Assembly: GCA_021811865.1 (NCBI GenBank)
Contig: JAKAQB010000050.1
Location: forward strand, 1-26,799
DNA length: 26,799 nucleotides
From: Actinomycetes bacterium
Lineage (GTDB): Bacteria; Actinomycetota; Acidimicrobiia; Acidimicrobiales; Palsa-688
Reading direction: 5' to 3'
Position 1 is the stretch's first letter. Every line of letters starts with the position of its first letter. The notes under the pieces were generated by a model. That model saw only the letters and a program-made list of their open reading frames with translations, had not been told where the DNA came from and searched no databases. Both the position numbers and the translations under genes were made by a program. Below, one piece after another: positions 1 to 5,885 of this stretch.

Positions 1-689
1 ATGGACGAGTCCGGCTGGCGGGTCGGGGGCGAGGGCGAGTGGTTGTGGGTGGCAGCCAACGCGGAGATCACCCTCGCCTGGATCGGCGAGGGGCGCGGCT
101 TCGAGCAGGCGAGCAAGGTGATCGACGCCGACTACGCAGGCGTGCTTGTCCGCGACGGCTACGTGGTCTACAACCACTACACCAACGCGACGCATCAGTC
201 CTGCACAGCTCACGTCCTACGCCGCTGCCACCAGATGGAAGCAGACCTGCCCGCCACCGACGCGAAGGTCCCAGCGGCAGCCAAGACGATCGTCAAAGAC
301 GCCCTGGCGGCCCGCGAGCTTGCCACCTCCGCCGAGCGGGCCGCGGCTGCGGCGGAGTGCCGAACCCGCCTGGATGAGCTGTGCGCCCGACCGACGAGCT
401 GCGACGCCAACCGCCGCCTGCTCCGCCACCTCGCCCACCAAGCCGACGCCTTGTTCACCTTCCTCACCGTCGAGGGGATCGACGCCACCAACTTCAGGGG
501 CAGGCGGTGCGGCCCTGTGTCGTGAACCGCAAGACCTGGGGCGGCAACCGGACCTGGACCGGGGCGGCCACCCAAGGCGTGCTCACCAGCATCATCGCCA
601 CAGCCACCAAACACGGCTTGGATCCCGTCGATTACCTCGCCGCCCGCGCCCGCAGCCCCAACCCCGGACTCGCCATCCTCCTCGGCTGA
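1..689 (+). pseudogene. IS66-family transposase, 5'-truncated by the window edge and frameshifted
   Basis: The frame from base 1 reads MDESGWRVGGEGEWLWVAA, the IS66-type DDE transposase segment around its first catalytic Asp (DE[ST]GWRV). It then runs through a region with the spacing of the IS66 catalytic core to about 'EGIDATNF' near base 495. There the frame breaks and stops at 525. The family C-terminus resumes in another frame as VNRKTWGGNRTWTGAATQGV and ends at 689. Compared with the usual family wording (TN-[WF]-RAEQA-[IV]-RP), about 4 bases appear to be missing near 495-500. The first ATG is not the true start, because the N-terminal leucine-zipper and zinc-finger parts of IS66 TnpC lie outside the window. 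I see no intact IS end. The copy is almost certainly inactive. Confidence 0.85.
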
Positions 690-760
690 CCCCCAGCCCG
701 GGCCGGGCACACGCATCGGCGAACACGCATCATTCGACCAGCCCCACCTCAATGCGCCCC

Positions 761-913
761 GAATGCGGTAAACAAGTACTCGGAAAGGCTGGCATCACCA
801 GCCGCGAAGACCTCCGCGACAAAGCAGTCCGAGCCTTGCAGCGTCTCGCCGACCTCCCGGGCCTGGTAATGAGATTCTTCCACGATCCCGACCTGCTCAA
901 CATCCTCCGATGA
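761..913 (+). pseudogene. C-terminal remnant of a transposase (possibly IS630-like)
   Basis: A 50-codon open stretch in frame 2 begins ECGKQVLGKAG and ends VMRFFHDPDLLNILR before a stop. The arrangement of a basic helix (KAVRALQRLADLP) followed by an FF-x-x-P-x-L tail resembles the C-terminal end of IS630-type transposases as I remember them. No catalytic residue is present and no start codon is convincing. It lies between the broken IS66 gene and a truncated integrase, which fits serial insertion and decay. The identification is weak, and it could be a chance open stretch. Confidence 0.3.
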
Positions 914-935
914 GTCGCACTACTTCTAGCCTCCT

Positions 936-959
936 CAGTATGTGGAATTCCACATACTG
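936..959. repeat. Perfect 24-bp palindrome
   Basis: The sequence reads CAGTATGTGG, then AATT, then CCACATACTG. The two arms are exact reverse complements and the centre GAATTC makes the whole 24 bp self-complementary. It is AT-richer than its surroundings. It begins 23 nt after the stop of the transposase-like remnant and ends immediately before the first recognisable integrase codon. It could be two IS terminal inverted repeats left abutting, a recombinase or regulator site, or part of a terminator, although no T-tract follows. Confidence 0.8.
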
Positions 960-961
960 GT

Positions 962-1192
962 AACCGCCACAGCCACGCGAGCCTGCTGATCGACGACGGC
1001 TCCAACGTGCTCACCGTGGCTCAGCGGATGGGTCACACCGACCCGGGCGTCACCCTCCGGGTGTACGACCACCTCTTCGAGGGCGTCCAACGCGACCTGA
1101 CTGACCGCCTCGACCGCCGGCGGGCGTCCACACCGTCCCGGACCCCGGCGGACGTGCGCGAGCTGCGCCCTCGCCCTTCGACGGGATCATGA
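962..1192 (+). pseudogene. Tyrosine recombinase (phage-type integrase), C-terminal fragment
   Basis: Frame 2 reads NRHSHASLLIDDGSNVLTVA followed by QRMGHTDPGVTLRVYDHLFEG. This is the C-terminal catalytic part of a tyrosine recombinase. It retains the second catalytic Arg (from HxLRHSHAS), the GH(T) histidine box and the nucleophilic Tyr in RVYDHLF. The core-binding domain and the first catalytic Arg are missing, and the homology starts directly at the right edge of the 24-bp palindrome. A GTG exists at 1007 but no complete gene can begin there. The fragment is a relic of the integrase of an element that once sat here. The stop overlaps an ATG at 1189. Confidence 0.8.
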
Positions 1193-1293
1193 ACGTCACC
1201 AGCCAGCCCAGAGGCCGAGTCCGCCACTCGGACCCGGCGCCGGGGCTCGCCGACTCTGGTGACACCCCGGCGGCAGCGGCTACCGGGACTACG

Positions 1294-1476
1294 ATGATCA
1301 CCCTGAGCCAGCAACACGCCACCGCGACCTCGGCCCTCGAGGAGTTGGCGCGCCATCAGCACGCCACGCCCGTGAGCGCCATTGAGGACCTGCGCGCCGA
1401 CGTGTGGGACTCCGACGAGGAGCTGGACGAGTTCCTCGTCGACTGGCGGGCCGCTCGCAGCGCCTCGCCGAGCTGA
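1294..1476 (+). CDS. Putative VapB-like antitoxin of a type II toxin-antitoxin pair
   Basis: A 60-residue acidic protein starts MITLSQQHATATSALEELAR and ends with DLRADVWDSDEELDEFLVDW. The (S/D)xLRADxWxxDE(x)xD(x)FL pattern is the toxin-wrapping C-terminal tail seen in many small antitoxins next to PIN-domain toxins. I chose the ATG at 1294 rather than the in-frame ATG at 1189, because the extra 35 residues are low complexity and overlap the integrase relic. The gene ends 9 nt before the PIN toxin gene, so the two should form one operon. No canonical ribbon-helix-helix or AbrB motif is visible, so the DNA-binding fold is unassigned. Confidence 0.6.
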   Translation: MITLSQQHATATSALEELARHQHATPVSAIEDLRADVWDSDEELDEFLVDWRAARSASPS

Positions 1477-1485
1477 CACCTGCCG

Positions 1486-1896
1486 ATGGCGGACGTGGTG
1501 ATCGACACCGACGTCGCGTCGCACCTCCAGAAGGGCAGCGAGCCGGCCTGGGCCCGAGACCACGTGCTCGGTGCCCGCACCTGGCTGACCTTTGTCACCA
1601 TCGGAGAGCTCTCCAAGTGGGGCCACCTTCGCAACTGGGGCGAGGTCAGGCAGGCGAGGCTCGAAGGATGGGTCGCCCAACGCCCGGTCATCCCCTACGA
1701 CCGGGACATCGCCCGAGTGTTGGGACGCCTGTCGGCTGGCGCCCAGCTTCGCGGAAGACCGCGGCCGCAGAACGACACCTGGGTCGCTGCCTGCTGCATC
1801 GGGCTCGGCGTGCCGCTCGTCACGCTCAACCGCAAGGACTTCGTGGACTTCGCATCGCACGAGGGGCTTACCCTTCTCGGCCCCGACGGCGGCTGA
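1486..1896 (+). CDS. PIN-domain ribonuclease toxin (VapC-like)
   Basis: The 136-residue protein has the PIN fold signature in order: an N-terminal Asp in VVIDTDVASHL (residues about 4-14), a Glu in FVTIGELSKWG (about 38-48), the NDTWVAA Asp (about 96-102) and a final Asp in LVTLNRKDFVDF. These four acidic positions bind the metal that cleaves RNA in VapC toxins. The length is typical of VapC (about 130-140). It lies 9 nt downstream of the putative antitoxin gene. The target RNA cannot be inferred. All key residues look intact, unlike in most of the surrounding mobile genes, so the pair may still be active. Confidence 0.85.
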   Translation: MADVVIDTDVASHLQKGSEPAWARDHVLGARTWLTFVTIGELSKWGHLRNWGEVRQARLEGWVAQRPVIPYDRDIARVLGRLSAGAQLRGRPRPQNDTWVAACCIGLGVPLVTLNRKDFVDFASHEGLTLLGPDGG

Positions 1897-2065
1897 ACCG
1901 GTCGCCGTAAGCGCCTCGCAGGTCTCGGCGTTCGGCACAGTCCGTGAGATCTGCGCTGGACGAGGCCGGACACGCAGTCACCACGCTACGTGGTCTTCAC
2001 GCGCCCTTCGCGTCCTGGTGGTACTGGCCGGTTCGAGCCGCTGGCGCAAGGGCCGCGACGGCGGC

Positions 2066-2164
2066 GCGGGACACGCGGGACACGCGGGACACGCGGGACA
2101 CGCGGGACACGCGGGACACGCGGGACACGCGGGACACGCGGGACACGCGGGACACGCGGGACAC
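2066..2164. repeat. 9-bp tandem repeat, 11 exact copies
   Basis: The unit GCGGGACAC is repeated 11 times without a mismatch (99 bp). The last GGGACAC (2158-2164) can pair with GTGTCCC at 2171-2177 across a 6-nt loop, so the array ends in a hairpin, and any upstream unit could pair with the same arm instead. The unit length is a multiple of three, so every frame stays open and gives spurious repeat peptides (AGH, TRD or GTR). I see no ribosome binding site or protein context to support coding. Perfect identity implies recent slippage expansion. Confidence 0.95.
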
Positions 2165-2264
2165 GAAAGTGTGTCCCACAGGGGGGTCTGACGGTCAACG
2201 GCGGTCAGGGCGACAAGCCTGTGAACAGGGGAAAACGCACGTCAGCTCCTGTCGTGCAGGCCAC

Positions 2265-2298
2265 GGCGTGAGGGTTCGACTCCCTCCGCACCCACGCC
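2265..2298. other. tRNA 3'-end-like arm, candidate attachment-site remnant
   Basis: Bases 2270-2286 form a T-arm-like element: stem GAGGG, loop TTCGACT, stem CCCTC. It is followed by CGCACCCA, as in the 3' acceptor strand of a tRNA or tmRNA. No matching 5' acceptor strand (GGGTGCG) or credible anticodon and D arms occur upstream at the right distance, so this is not a complete tRNA. A longer hairpin GGCGTG/CACGCC (2265-2270 with 2293-2298) encloses it. Tyrosine integrases commonly recombine into tRNA 3' ends and leave such partial copies, and an integrase relic lies 1.1 kb to the left. Confidence 0.4.
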
Positions 2299-2353
2299 GT
2301 TCTCGCCGCGAAAACCCCTGGTCACGGCGTTGCTTCGGTGCCGACGGACCGGC

Positions 2354-2373
2354 GTGGGACACGTATGGGACAC
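2354..2373. repeat. Two stray copies of the GGGACAC motif
   Basis: GTGGGACAC (2354-2362) and ATGGGACAC (2365-2373) repeat the core of the 11-copy array about 190 bp downstream of it. They are spaced 11 bp apart rather than 9 and differ from the array unit at their first two bases. They may be degenerated outliers of an originally longer array, or a pre-existing seed sequence. Confidence 0.5.
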
Positions 2374-2702
2374 GCGAGATCCCCGCCACATCGGGCGTGG
2401 ACGGTTCACGAGGGTAGCCACTGAGCGCGCGCCCCGTGAAGATCGGACAACCGGTGAGCGCGCCACCGAGCAAGGCCGTGACCTCTGCCGTCGCCCGCAC
2501 CGGCTCCTCGTGTCCTTCGCTGGTGCGCAGTCCTCTGCTGCGCGGCATCCCCGAGGGCACGCCAGTACTCCTCCCAGGGCCCGTCACCGAGGCCGCAGTT
2601 GGCCTCAGCCCTGCCCGGCTGCGGACTCACGATGACCAGACCGACCCCGGACCTGCCTGACACCATGGAGTTGCCCGCAGGGAGGGGCTCGCCGGCAGCC
2701 GG

Positions 2703-2723
2703 GCACGCCGAGCGCCGACTCGG
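2703..2723. repeat. 21-bp direct repeat, left copy
   Basis: This stretch begins GCACGCCGAG and ends CGACTCGG. It is identical base for base to 3479-3499. The two copies flank the second toxin-antitoxin pair. Each contains a small inverted repeat around CCGAG/CTCGG. The copies are 776 bp apart. A shared GATGGATCGTT follows each copy (2755-2765 and 3541-3551) at slightly different distances. Confidence 0.85.
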
Positions 2724-2796
2724 TGCGGGCGAAGAAGGGCGTACGACACCGCAAGATGGATCGTTCGGAGCGCGTCCAGGATCCACTCTTAGTGTG

Positions 2797-2802
2797 TATG
2801 CT
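2797..2802 (+). promoter_or_regulatory. Candidate -10 element for a leaderless antitoxin mRNA
   Basis: TATGCT matches the actinobacterial -10 pattern TAnnnT. It ends 6 nt before the ATG at 2809, so a transcript would start at or near the start codon. There is no purine-rich ribosome binding site ahead of either ATG (2803 or 2809), which agrees with leaderless translation. No clear -35 element is seen. Confidence 0.45.
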
Positions 2803-2808
2803 ATGCGC

Positions 2809-3060
2809 ATGGCCCGCGTGAACATCACCATGCCGGATGAGCTGTACACGCAAGCGAGGCAGGCCGAGTTGAACATCTCCCAGCTCGCCCAACTCGCCGT
2901 GGCTGCCGAGCTGCAACGCCAAGCCAAGGTTGCTGAGCTGGACGCCTACCTCGCCGAGCTCCAAGACGAGCTCGGCCCGACCTCCGACGGCGAGCGCGCC
3001 GAAGCCAGCGCCTGGGCCGACAAGGCCTTGGGCTCCCCGAAACGACGCCGCACCGCGTGA
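2809..3060 (+). CDS. Ribbon-helix-helix-type antitoxin (VapB/CcdA-like)
   Basis: The 83-residue protein opens MARVNITMPDELYTQARQAE, the classic ribbon-helix-helix beginning: a short beta strand with alternating side chains (RVNITMP), followed by a helix that starts DELYxxAR. The middle is helical and charged (about residues 20-55). The C-terminus (GERAEASAWADKALGSPKRR) would embrace the toxin. The N-terminal RHH probably dimerises and represses its own promoter. I chose the ATG at 2809 because it starts the fold directly and fits the -10 element; ATG 2803 would add two residues. It overlaps the toxin gene by 4 nt (GTGA), so translation should be coupled. Confidence 0.8.
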   Translation: MARVNITMPDELYTQARQAELNISQLAQLAVAAELQRQAKVAELDAYLAELQDELGPTSDGERAEASAWADKALGSPKRRRTA

Positions 3061-3443
3061 CGGTCGTGCTGGACGCTCACGGCCTGACTGTCCTCGCGGC
3101 CAGGCGCGCCTACCTCGAGGAGCTGCGCCGGCGAGGAGAGTGGCCTGCGATCGTCCCATCCGTGGTGCTCACCGAAGCCTTGACCGGCGACCACCGCCGT
3201 GATTATCACGAGAACCGACTCTTGCGGACCTGCGACGTTCGGCCCGTCGACGAGGTCGTGGCCCGAGTGGCTGCCACCCTGCGCACACGAGCGGGTGGCC
3301 GCCGCCCTCCCTCGGCCGTCGACGCCATCGTCGTCGCCGTCGCAGACGACGCCGGCGGCGCCACCGTCCTGTCCAGTGATCCTGGTGACCTGCGCGCTCT
3401 GGCCGACCACACCACCAACGAAGTCACCGTGAGCCGGATGTAG
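3057..3443 (+). CDS. PIN-domain ribonuclease toxin (VapC-like), second copy
   Basis: This 128-residue protein starts with GTG inside the antitoxin stop region (GTGA overlap). PIN landmarks are VVLDAHGLTVLA (first Asp, about residue 6), the Glu in PSVVLTEAL, the Asp in SAVDAIVVAVA and SSDPGDL near the end. These are the four acidic positions of VapC-type Mg2+-dependent RNases. The sequence differs strongly from the first PIN toxin in this window and has a different antitoxin class, so the two pairs are not a recent duplication. The genes appear intact. The RNA target is unknown. Confidence 0.85.
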   Translation: MTVVLDAHGLTVLAARRAYLEELRRRGEWPAIVPSVVLTEALTGDHRRDYHENRLLRTCDVRPVDEVVARVAATLRTRAGGRRPPSAVDAIVVAVADDAGGATVLSSDPGDLRALADHTTNEVTVSRM

Positions 3444-3478
3444 CTGGCATTCTGTTCCCACCATCAGCGACCGACCGA

Positions 3479-3499
3479 GCACGCCGAGCGCCGACTCGG
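3479..3499. repeat. 21-bp direct repeat, right copy
   Basis: Exact second copy of 2703-2723, starting 36 nt after the toxin stop. Here the inverted repeat is one base longer (GCCGAG, 6-nt spacer, CTCGGC) because the next base is C, so this copy could form a 6-bp hairpin downstream of the toxin gene. Homologous recombination between the copies would delete the whole toxin-antitoxin unit. Confidence 0.85.
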
Positions 3500-3551
3500 C
3501 ATGCCTGGAGAGCCGTCGGGCGGAACGCTCGGCTGTCGGCGATGGATCGTT

Positions 3552-3764
3552 ATGATCGCCACGGTGCGGGGACGGGCGGCAGAGATGTGGTGGGGTACGG
3601 CGATGGAGACGCCGGACCCGGCGGCGGCTGCGGTGTTCTACTCGAGCCTCCTCGGCTGGTCGGTCGTGCATCAAGAGCCTTTCCGGCGCAAGTCACTACC
3701 GGCCAATGGAGTGGGTCTGCCCGGATGGACACTTCCTCACGTGGTGCTCGCCAAGGCGCCGTGA
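3552..3764 (+). pseudogene. Truncated VOC (glyoxalase/bleomycin-resistance-like) protein
   Basis: The 70-codon frame contains EMWWGTAMETPDPAAAAVFY followed by SSLLGWSVV. This is the first beta-alpha unit of VOC-superfamily proteins (here W-W-G-x3-[DE]-[AT]-PDP...FY..LLGW). VOC proteins are usually at least 115-130 residues with two such modules. Here recognisable homology ends after 'HQEP', near base 3680, and an unrelated short tail runs to the stop. The metal ligands in the later strands are missing. It is most likely a broken relic, without visible function. Confidence 0.6.
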
Positions 3765-3779
3765 CCGGAGCAGTGCTCG

Positions 3780-3818
3780 GGCCGGCTCCCCGCCAAGGGG
3801 CGGGGCAGGGAGCCGGCC
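3780..3818. terminator. Strong GC-rich hairpin, terminator-like but without a T-tract
   Basis: GGCCGGCTCCC (3780-3790) pairs perfectly with GGGAGCCGGCC (3808-3818), giving an 11-bp stem. The 17-nt loop is itself GC-rich and can fold further. It lies 15 nt after the stop of the VOC fragment, where a terminator would be expected. No run of T follows on either strand, so factor-independent termination is uncertain. Confidence 0.4.
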
Positions 3819-4021
3819 GAGCGAGAACCGCCGTAGGGGCAGCAACGGCGGTCCGCGCAGTATGACCCACTGTTGCACATGGCACAAGTCATGCGGCCAG
3901 ACCCCCCGGCACGCGAAGGTTCTGCTATCCGTACCTTAACCGGACAGGCGCGTTGGGAAGCGCAAGTGGGGTATCGGCGGCAGCTCCGACGCCCCGCCAG
4001 CCCATACGGACGGAGTAGCAA

Positions 4022-4894
4022 GTGCCACAGACCGCGCACCGCAAGTCGTCACGCGACGACGGCGCCCATCCCCGTCGATCCGCCCTGGGGCGTGTAGCCG
4101 CCGCTGGCGCAGTCGTGGTCGCCGTCGGGGCTGTCGTCGTCGCGACCGAAAAGCGCGGCTTCGCGGGGTCGCTCACTGCGCTCAACACCGGACTCCAGCG
4201 GCAATCAGTCTCGGACGCCTGCGAAGGGTGCGGCCCCGACCACGACGGCTCCGGCGTCGACACCACTGACGGCGACGTCCGTACATCCCGAGCCCTCCTC
4301 TTCCCACCTCGCGGTCAACGGTGTCCATCACCATCGCCACTCCAACGTCCCCGCGTCACTCGCCAGTGCCTGGACGCCCGGGCGTGACAACATCCTGACC
4401 CGCGGGGCGGTGATGGCGTTCGAGTCGAGCAACGGCCTCGCCGTCGACGGCATCGCCGGGCCGCAGGTGTGGGCGGCGCTACTGCGGGACGTGGCGTCCC
4501 GCAGGGTCGATCCCCACCCGTACAACTACCTGATGGTCAACGAGACCGGCACCGCGGACAACCAACCTGAGGGTGTGGTCGGACGGACGGGTGGTCTACA
4601 CGTCCCTGGCCAACACCGGCGCCCCCGGGGCAACGACCCAGCCGGGCACCTTCCCCGTCTACCTCCGCTACGAGCACACCATGATGAAGGGCATGGGTGT
4701 CAACGGCATGGGTGTCGTATTTCAACGGGGGCGACGCCATGCACGGCTACTACCGGTCCGGATACGGCTACCCGCAGAGCAACGGGTGCGTCGAGTTGCC
4801 CATCTCCAACGCCCAGATGTTGTGGAGCTCTCCACAGGGCTATGACGGCTACGGCGTCTTGGTCCACGTCAGCAGCGGCCCGGTCGGCACCTGA
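4022..4894 (+). pseudogene. L,D-transpeptidase (YkuD) with peptidoglycan-binding domain, multiply frameshifted
   Basis: The parts are recognisable in order but in three frames. A GTG start at 4022, preceded by CGGAG 6 nt upstream, opens a basic N-terminus and a membrane segment (GRVAAAGAVVVAVGAVVVAT). From about 4300 another frame gives a PG-binding module (NVPASLASAWTPGRDN, then GAVMAFESSNGLAVDGIAG). At about 4565 the frame moves again for LRVWSDGRVVYTSLANTG and GTFPVYLRY. Near 4715 it moves once more for WVSYFNGGDAMHGYYRSGYG and the catalytic YPQSNGCVELPI (HG...S.GC, Cys nucleophile), ending at 4894. Intact homologues cross-link peptidoglycan outside the membrane. The motifs are well preserved, so decay is recent, or the frameshifts are assembly errors. 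Confidence 0.8.
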
Positions 4895-4928
4895 ACCAGG
4901 CGCCGACCGGGCTGCGGCCCCGGCTGCA

Positions 4929-5345
4929 CTACTTCTTGGTCTCCCAGAAGATCCGATCGATCTCGGCGATCTGGGAGAGGAGGTCCTCGGCGACGGCGAT
5001 GTCGTTGGTCTTCTTGGTCTCGCCGGCGGCCTTGGTCGCCTTCCAGAACAGCTCGTGCAGCTGTGGATAGGTCTCCAGGTGCTGCGGCTTGAAGTAGTCG
5101 GTCCACAACACCCACAGGTGGTGCTTGACGAGCTCGGCCCGCTGCTCTTTTATCATCACCGCCCTCGTCTTGAAGGTGGCGTCGTCCGAGCCGTTGAACT
5201 TCTCCATGCAGCCCTTCACGGCCGTTGCCTCGATGCGGGCCTGCGCCGGGTCGTAGACCCCGCACGGCAGGTCGCAGTGCGCATGGGCGACGTCCGGCGC
5301 GCGGAGGTGGTCCGCAAGGCCGAGCAGACGGGACAGGACGGTCAT
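4929..5345 (-). CDS. sodN: Nickel superoxide dismutase precursor
   Basis: The enzyme dismutes superoxide to oxygen and peroxide with Ni. The NiSOD nickel hook HCDLPCGVYDPAQARIEA is present. After cleavage His1 (precursor residue 23), Cys2 and Cys6 supply the nickel ligands. The precursor is 138 residues: a 22-residue leader ending VAHA, then a 116-residue mature chain, close to the roughly 117 of Streptomyces SodN. The start is the ATG at 5345, with AAGGAG 8 nt upstream; a GTG at 5354 would destroy that spacing. The leader must be removed to expose His1, and a divergent S26-type protease (sodX) adjoins it. NiSOD genes are often controlled by nickel (Nur), but I could not identify an operator. 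Identification is secure. Confidence 0.97.
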   Translation of the reverse strand: MTVLSRLLGLADHLRAPDVAHAHCDLPCGVYDPAQARIEATAVKGCMEKFNGSDDATFKTRAVMIKEQRAELVKHHLWVLWTDYFKPQHLETYPQLHELFWKATKAAGETKKTNDIAVAEDLLSQIAEIDRIFWETKK

Positions 5346-5832
5346 GGCTGACACTCCTTGGTCGTGGTACCTGAACGTCCAGAACCCTACCCAGCGTCAA
5401 CCGGCTGGCCTCCGCCCCACCGCCCGGGCCTGCGCGGCGGTCACCCGGGTCGGCGCTATTGCTGCTGGGGTCGGCGCGGTGGCCGCCGTCGGGTGCTGGT
5501 CGTGGTGGAGGCCGCGGCGGGTCCGGGTGGAAGGCCCGTCGATGCTCCCGAGCTTGCGTCCGGGCGACCACCTGCTGGTCGTGCGCCGTCGCAGCCTCCC
5601 GTCGCCGGGCCAGATCGTCGCCCTGCACGACCCGTCCTGCGAGCAGCGCCTCCTCGTGAAGCGGGTGGCCGCCGTGGGCCCCAACGGTGTGACCGTGCTG
5701 GGCGACAACGCAGGCGCCAGTACAGACAGCCGCTCGTGGGGCCCTGTACCTCCCGGCTCCCTCCTCGGCGGAGCCGTCTACCGGTACGCACCGCCATCGC
5801 GGGTCGGGAGGCTCCGGCGGGCGGCCCCGTAG
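5344..5832 (+). CDS. sodX: Nickel-type SOD maturation protease (S26 signal-peptidase family)
   Basis: The protein is a small membrane-anchored S26 serine protease. A hydrophobic segment (about residues 33-53) precedes RVRVEGPSMLPSLRPGDHLL, whose Ser (residue 66) is the nucleophile. The general-base Lys is in RLLVKRV (about 106). The later box LGDNAGASTDSRSWGPVP is the S26 C-terminal motif. SodX homologues neighbour sodN and are thought to remove its leader to free His1. The start is uncertain: the ATG at 5344 overlaps the sodN start codon on the other strand by 2 nt and the sodN ribosome binding site would lie within its codons. An in-frame GTG at 5479 would still leave the catalytic domain and part of the hydrophobic segment. 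Function is confident, the N-terminus is not. Confidence 0.9.
   Translation: MADTPWSWYLNVQNPTQRQPAGLRPTARACAAVTRVGAIAAGVGAVAAVGCWSWWRPRRVRVEGPSMLPSLRPGDHLLVVRRRSLPSPGQIVALHDPSCEQRLLVKRVAAVGPNGVTVLGDNAGASTDSRSWGPVPPGSLLGGAVYRYAPPSRVGRLRRAAP
5354..5359 (-). promoter_or_regulatory. Ribosome binding site deciding the sodN start
   Basis: On the minus strand AAGGAG lies 8 nt upstream of the ATG at 5345. It is one of the best Shine-Dalgarno matches in the window and argues against the upstream in-frame GTG (5352-5354), which it would abut. Confidence 0.7.
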
Positions 5833-5885
5833 CACCGGCACCGACAGGCATTGGCGGGGCTCTCCTCGCCACTCCCCTGCTGGAG

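Larger units (their letters stand above)
1897..2808. other. Non-coding, repeat-bearing region between the two toxin-antitoxin pairs
   Basis: About 0.9 kb separates the first toxin from the second antitoxin, and I found no convincing gene in it. Open frames exist on both strands but their peptides are compositionally biased, and some simply translate the 9-bp tandem repeat. The region contains the tandem array (2066-2164), a tRNA T-arm-like structure (2265-2298), two stray copies of the array motif (2354-2373), the first copy of a 21-bp direct repeat (2703-2723) and the promoter of the next antitoxin. It reads like the edge of an integrated element. Confidence 0.6.

Noticed and set aside
1189..1293. 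Longer antitoxin starting at the ATG at 1189
   Set aside because: The added 35 residues are low complexity and begin inside the integrase relic; the acidic antitoxin body starts naturally at 1294.
2066..2164. CRISPR array
   Set aside because: The units are only 9 bp and contiguous, with no spacers, and no cas gene is present.
2210..2295. Complete tRNA gene ending at the T-arm
   Set aside because: A loop reading GTCGTGC could mimic an anticodon loop, but its stem pairs for only three positions and no 5' acceptor strand complements CGCACCC.
1944..2417. Open frames encoding repeat proteins (TRD, AGH or GTR repeats) across the 9-bp array
   Set aside because: A 9-bp repeat keeps all frames open on both strands; there is no ribosome binding site, no conserved flanking domain and no preferred frame.
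2195..2587. Minus-strand open frames with peptides such as GAEGVEPS over 2242-2300
   Set aside because: EGVEP-type peptides are the familiar artefact of translating the antisense of a tRNA T-arm, so I read this as the tRNA-like element, not a gene.
2406..2927. Minus-strand frame containing GLGDGPWEEYWRALGDA
   Set aside because: The short stretch looks protein-like but I recognise no family, the frame has no good start, and its beginning overlaps the RHH antitoxin gene in antisense.
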